Part shown: positions 61,549 to 64,000 of the stretch, piece by piece
Layout: each line of letters starts with the position of its first letter
How positions within the stretch are numbered: position 1 is the stretch's first letter
Assembly: GCF_003382565.3 (NCBI RefSeq)
Contig: NZ_CP086253.1
Location: forward strand, 1,054,001-1,118,000
Direction of reading: 5' to 3'
DNA: 64,000 bases
Source: Pectobacterium aquaticum
GTDB lineage: Bacteria > Pseudomonadota > Gammaproteobacteria > Enterobacterales > Enterobacteriaceae
The notes under the pieces: model-generated
What the model saw: the letters and a program-made list of their open reading frames with translations, nothing else
Database searches by the model: none
Told to the model about the DNA's origin: nothing
Position numbers and translations under genes: made by a program

Positions 61549-64000
61549 ATGAGTCAGAACAAACAGGCAACGTTGCTTTCCAGCGAGGACGCGGCGAGTC
61601 GGGGTTTTAGCACGGATAAAAAAATATCAGGAGGCTGTGCCAAGTGTGGTTATGAAGTCCTGATTTATTACCATTATGACTCTGGGGAGCCGGTTCCCAA
61701 TGCGCCATTTGTCCTCATCGACAGCAATAAAACAGAAATCCACGGGCAGACGGATGCCAACGGCCTCTGTTTTATTTATGACATGGGGGGAGGTACGTTT
61801 GAGCTGCTACTGGAAGAAGGTGAAGATGAGTTCACGCCGCAGGAAACCATTCAGAATAACCCCGTATTACAGTCTACCCCAGGTTATGCCGCATTAGCAG
61901 GTGAGTACTTCACGCTGTTCCTTCTCCTGCGTAAACAGGGGCTAGTGACGTATGACGCCGATGACAGCAGTGATCGACACGTTGATGTTGATGGCGCGGG
62001 AATATTAACGTCTATCCCAGATGACTATAAAAAGGCTTACAAGCGTTTCTGGGAACTGGATAAACAGATTAACCGCGGTAATCGCCAACTGAAGCAAGCC
62101 ATCAACAAAATCCACCATAGCCTCGCGGCAGAAACGGCGGATGCGGGTGGGGATGATAACGCCGCGCTCATGATGTTCTGCGAGATTATTCTGGGTTGTA
62201 TTCCTGTGGTGGGGCAAGCGCTGGACGTGTACTCCATTGGTGAGTGGTGCTGGCAAACCCATGAAGATCCTAAACTGATGGACGACCCACTGCATGTGGC
62301 CGGTGGTGTCCTGTGTGTGATTGGGGTAATTCCCGGGCTGGGTGATGCCATTAAGGTGAGCGGGCGGGCGATTATTAAAGCACTGAGAAATGCCTCCTCA
62401 CCTGCGGCTGTGCAGTTTGCCATCAAAACGATCCGCAGCCTGTCCAACGGTAACCTGGTGAAAGGCGTCACCGAACTGCGTGGTTTGCTGAAAGAATACG
62501 GAAAGAAAGGCAAAGCGATGCTGTTGACCATGCAGCAGGCTTTGGTGACGGCAATGAAGGCCTCGGAGAAGGATGGCTGGATTGTTGCGCTGATGAAAGA
62601 TCGGTTCAGCAAGATGCTCGACTATCTGGATCAGTTAGTTAAACGTTACGATGAGGCCATTGCGACCCTTGAGAAAGAATTCGATAAGTTTATTCCTCTG
62701 ATTGTGACACGGGTTTCCGGTAGTCCGCGGCCTAAAGGTTCCTTTGCGAAAAAGGCTGATGCCCCACAAAGCCATACGACGGCGGAAAGCAGGGCGGCCA
62801 GTCCATCCTCTGGTTCAAAGTCTGAGCCTACTGATGCGCCAACCGCAACGAAACAAAGCGATGCCAAGTCGGGTGGTGACAAAGGAAAAGATCAGCCGCC
62901 TAAAAAACAATCTCCAGAAAAAAATACGCCACACAAATCAGAAGCGTCAAAACCGACTGATGCCATTGAAGAAAAGCCCAAACCGAAAGCGCCCGTAAAG
63001 AAAAAAAGCGAATCCCCTCCGGAAGAGGCGAACAGCATTAATGCGGGCAGCAATACGGAAAAGCCATCGGGTAAAAAGGGGGCTAAGAAGGATGCACAGG
63101 CAAAGGATGACAATGCCAAGGCAAAAACAGATGACATTAAGAAAAATGGCGACCCGGTCGATATGGCAACCGGTGCCGTGGTGGAACAGCGCACCGATAT
63201 TCAGCTAACGGGGACGCTGCCGCTGTCACTGCAACGCTACTACCGCTCGACGGGAGAGCGGTACGCCGGTTTGCTGGGGACTCTATGGCGCACCAACTGG
63301 GATATCAGCCTGACGCTCAACAACGGGGTAGCAACGCTAACGGATGGTGAGTTCAATCAGGCGTTCTTCGTCCTGCCCAATGAGGGAGAAGTCAGCCGTT
63401 CGCCGTCCAACCTGCAATGGCGGCTGACCCGCCAACAGGGTGAACTCGTTCTTCATCATGTTGATGGCCTGCGCTATCGGTTTGAGCATGCGCTCGGTCT
63501 CCAGCTTTGTCTGACGTCGATTGAAGATACAGCCGGCAATCGGGTGACGTTCGAGTGGATGCTGAGCGACCTGTGCTGGGTTGTATTGTCCGACGGGCGC
63601 TTGATTCACGTCACAACGGAGCGCCGCAGGATCACGGCACTTACGCTATGTACCCCGCAGCGTCAGCCCTTAAAAACGCTTGCCAGCTATACCTATGACG
63701 AACACGGGCATTTACTGAGCGTACGGGCGGATGAGGGGCGCAATTTTGACTATCGCTACTCGCCGGAAGGCTGGCTGCTGCGCTGGTCGGATTTAGGCTC
63801 GACCTGGGTTGAGCACGATTACGATAAAAAAGGCCGCGCCATCCGCGACAGAACGTCGGAAGGCTACTGGCCGGGTCACTTTGAATACGACGATGACACC
63901 CTGACCAGCCATTACCACAGCGGGTTTGGCGGGGTATTCAGCTATGTGCGCGATGAGCGTAATAATATTCTGCTCCAGCGCACGCCTGATGGTGGTGAGA
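61549..64000 (+). CDS. Rhs-family T6SS effector (3' end beyond window)
   Basis: The frame stays open for 817 codons to the window edge. An AAAGGAC site precedes MSQNKQATLLSSEDAASRGF. The N-terminal region has a CAKCGYEV pair and a transthyretin-like segment (GEPVPNAPFVLIDSNKTEIH, then GQTDANGLCFIYD, about residues 48-90). Two hydrophobic segments follow near 203-225 and 243-268 (CEIILGCIPVVGQALDV; GGVLCVIGVIPGLGDAI). A Lys/Pro/Ser-rich linker spans about 400-535. Rhs cage sequence starts at DPVDMATGAVVEQ near 540, with YD repeats such as YTYDEHGHLLSV near 715. The toxin tip is outside the window. There is no PAAR domain, so loading must use the adaptors or VgrG. Confidence 0.9.
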   Translation, partial: MSQNKQATLLSSEDAASRGFSTDKKISGGCAKCGYEVLIYYHYDSGEPVPNAPFVLIDSNKTEIHGQTDANGLCFIYDMGGGTFELLLEEGEDEFTPQETIQNNPVLQSTPGYAALAGEYFTLFLLLRKQGLVTYDADDSSDRHVDVDGAGILTSIPDDYKKAYKRFWELDKQINRGNRQLKQAINKIHHSLAAETADAGGDDNAALMMFCEIILGCIPVVGQALDVYSIGEWCWQTHEDPKLMDDPLHVAGGVLCVIGVIPGLGDAIKVSGRAIIKALRNASSPAAVQFAIKTIRSLSNGNLVKGVTELRGLLKEYGKKGKAMLLTMQQALVTAMKASEKDGWIVALMKDRFSKMLDYLDQLVKRYDEAIATLEKEFDKFIPLIVTRVSGSPRPKGSFAKKADAPQSHTTAESRAASPSSGSKSEPTDAPTATKQSDAKSGGDKGKDQPPKKQSPEKNTPHKSEASKPTDAIEEKPKPKAPVKKKSESPPEEANSINAGSNTEKPSGKKGAKKDAQAKDDNAKAKTDDIKKNGDPVDMATGAVVEQRTDIQLTGTLPLSLQRYYRSTGERYAGLLGTLWRTNWDISLTLNNGVATLTDGEFNQAFFVLPNEGEVSRSPSNLQWRLTRQQGELVLHHVDGLRYRFEHALGLQLCLTSIEDTAGNRVTFEWMLSDLCWVVLSDGRLIHVTTERRRITALTLCTPQRQPLKTLASYTYDEHGHLLSVRADEGRNFDYRYSPEGWLLRWSDLGSTWVEHDYDKKGRAIRDRTSEGYWPGHFEYDDDTLTSHYHSGFGGVFSYVRDERNNILLQRTPDGGE

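Overview
The window looks like a chromosomal segment of a soft-rot enterobacterium, most likely Pectobacterium. The left third follows the E. coli order lpcA-yafJ-yafK, dinB, pepD-gpt-frsA-crl, proB-proA, tRNA-Thr. Protein sequences are close to E. coli but clearly diverged, and an ERIC element is present. The genus is inferred from this pattern and from the layout of the type VI cluster; no database search was run.

Bases 1-14635 are core chromosome: yajD (partial), fadE with a FadR-type operator, lpcA, yafJ and yafK (convergent and overlapping), a remnant of a methyltransferase gene, dinB with an SOS box, pepD, gpt, frsA, a CHMI-family protein, crl and the proline genes proBA. phoE, which lies between crl and proB in E. 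coli, is absent. A tRNA-Thr(CGT) gene at 14636-14711 is the insertion point of a 15-kb AT-rich island.

Bases 14712-29806 are that island. It starts with a P4-type integrase and ends with an imperfect copy of the tRNA 3' end (attR, 29783-29806). Inside are an AlpA-type regulator, a ColE1-like mobilisation operon (mobC, mobA, nested mobB), a hairpin resembling the filamentous-phage f1 minus-strand origin, and a three-gene module with a SecB-like chaperone that may be a toxin-antitoxin-chaperone system. It therefore reads as an integrative mobilisable element. Four insertion sequences have broken it. An ISAs1-family copy splits a lipoprotein gene with a perfect 10-bp duplication. Two identical 1613-bp IS3-family copies and one IS2-like element split the relaxase gene, and the second IS3-family copy sits inside the IS2-like transposase. 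Removing each IS with one target copy restores every interrupted frame. Beyond attR lie a decayed lambda-type integrase and an orphan Fic-antitoxin-like gene.

Bases 31550-64000 hold a complete type VI secretion cluster on the + strand: tssB, C, E, F, G, tagH, tssJ, K, L, tssH (clpV), vasH, vasI, tssA, tssM, vasL and a Sel1-repeat lipoprotein. Then come a decayed stretch (vgrG fragment, IS903-like remnant), hcp, vgrG, a PAAR-lipase effector with an ankyrin lipoprotein as probable immunity protein, two DUF4123 adaptors, and the start of an Rhs protein that runs off the window. hcp has a near-consensus sigma-54 promoter preceded by a tandem 20-bp repeat. With the sigma-54 activator VasH encoded in the same cluster, this suggests that VasH drives the hcp-vgrG-effector part.
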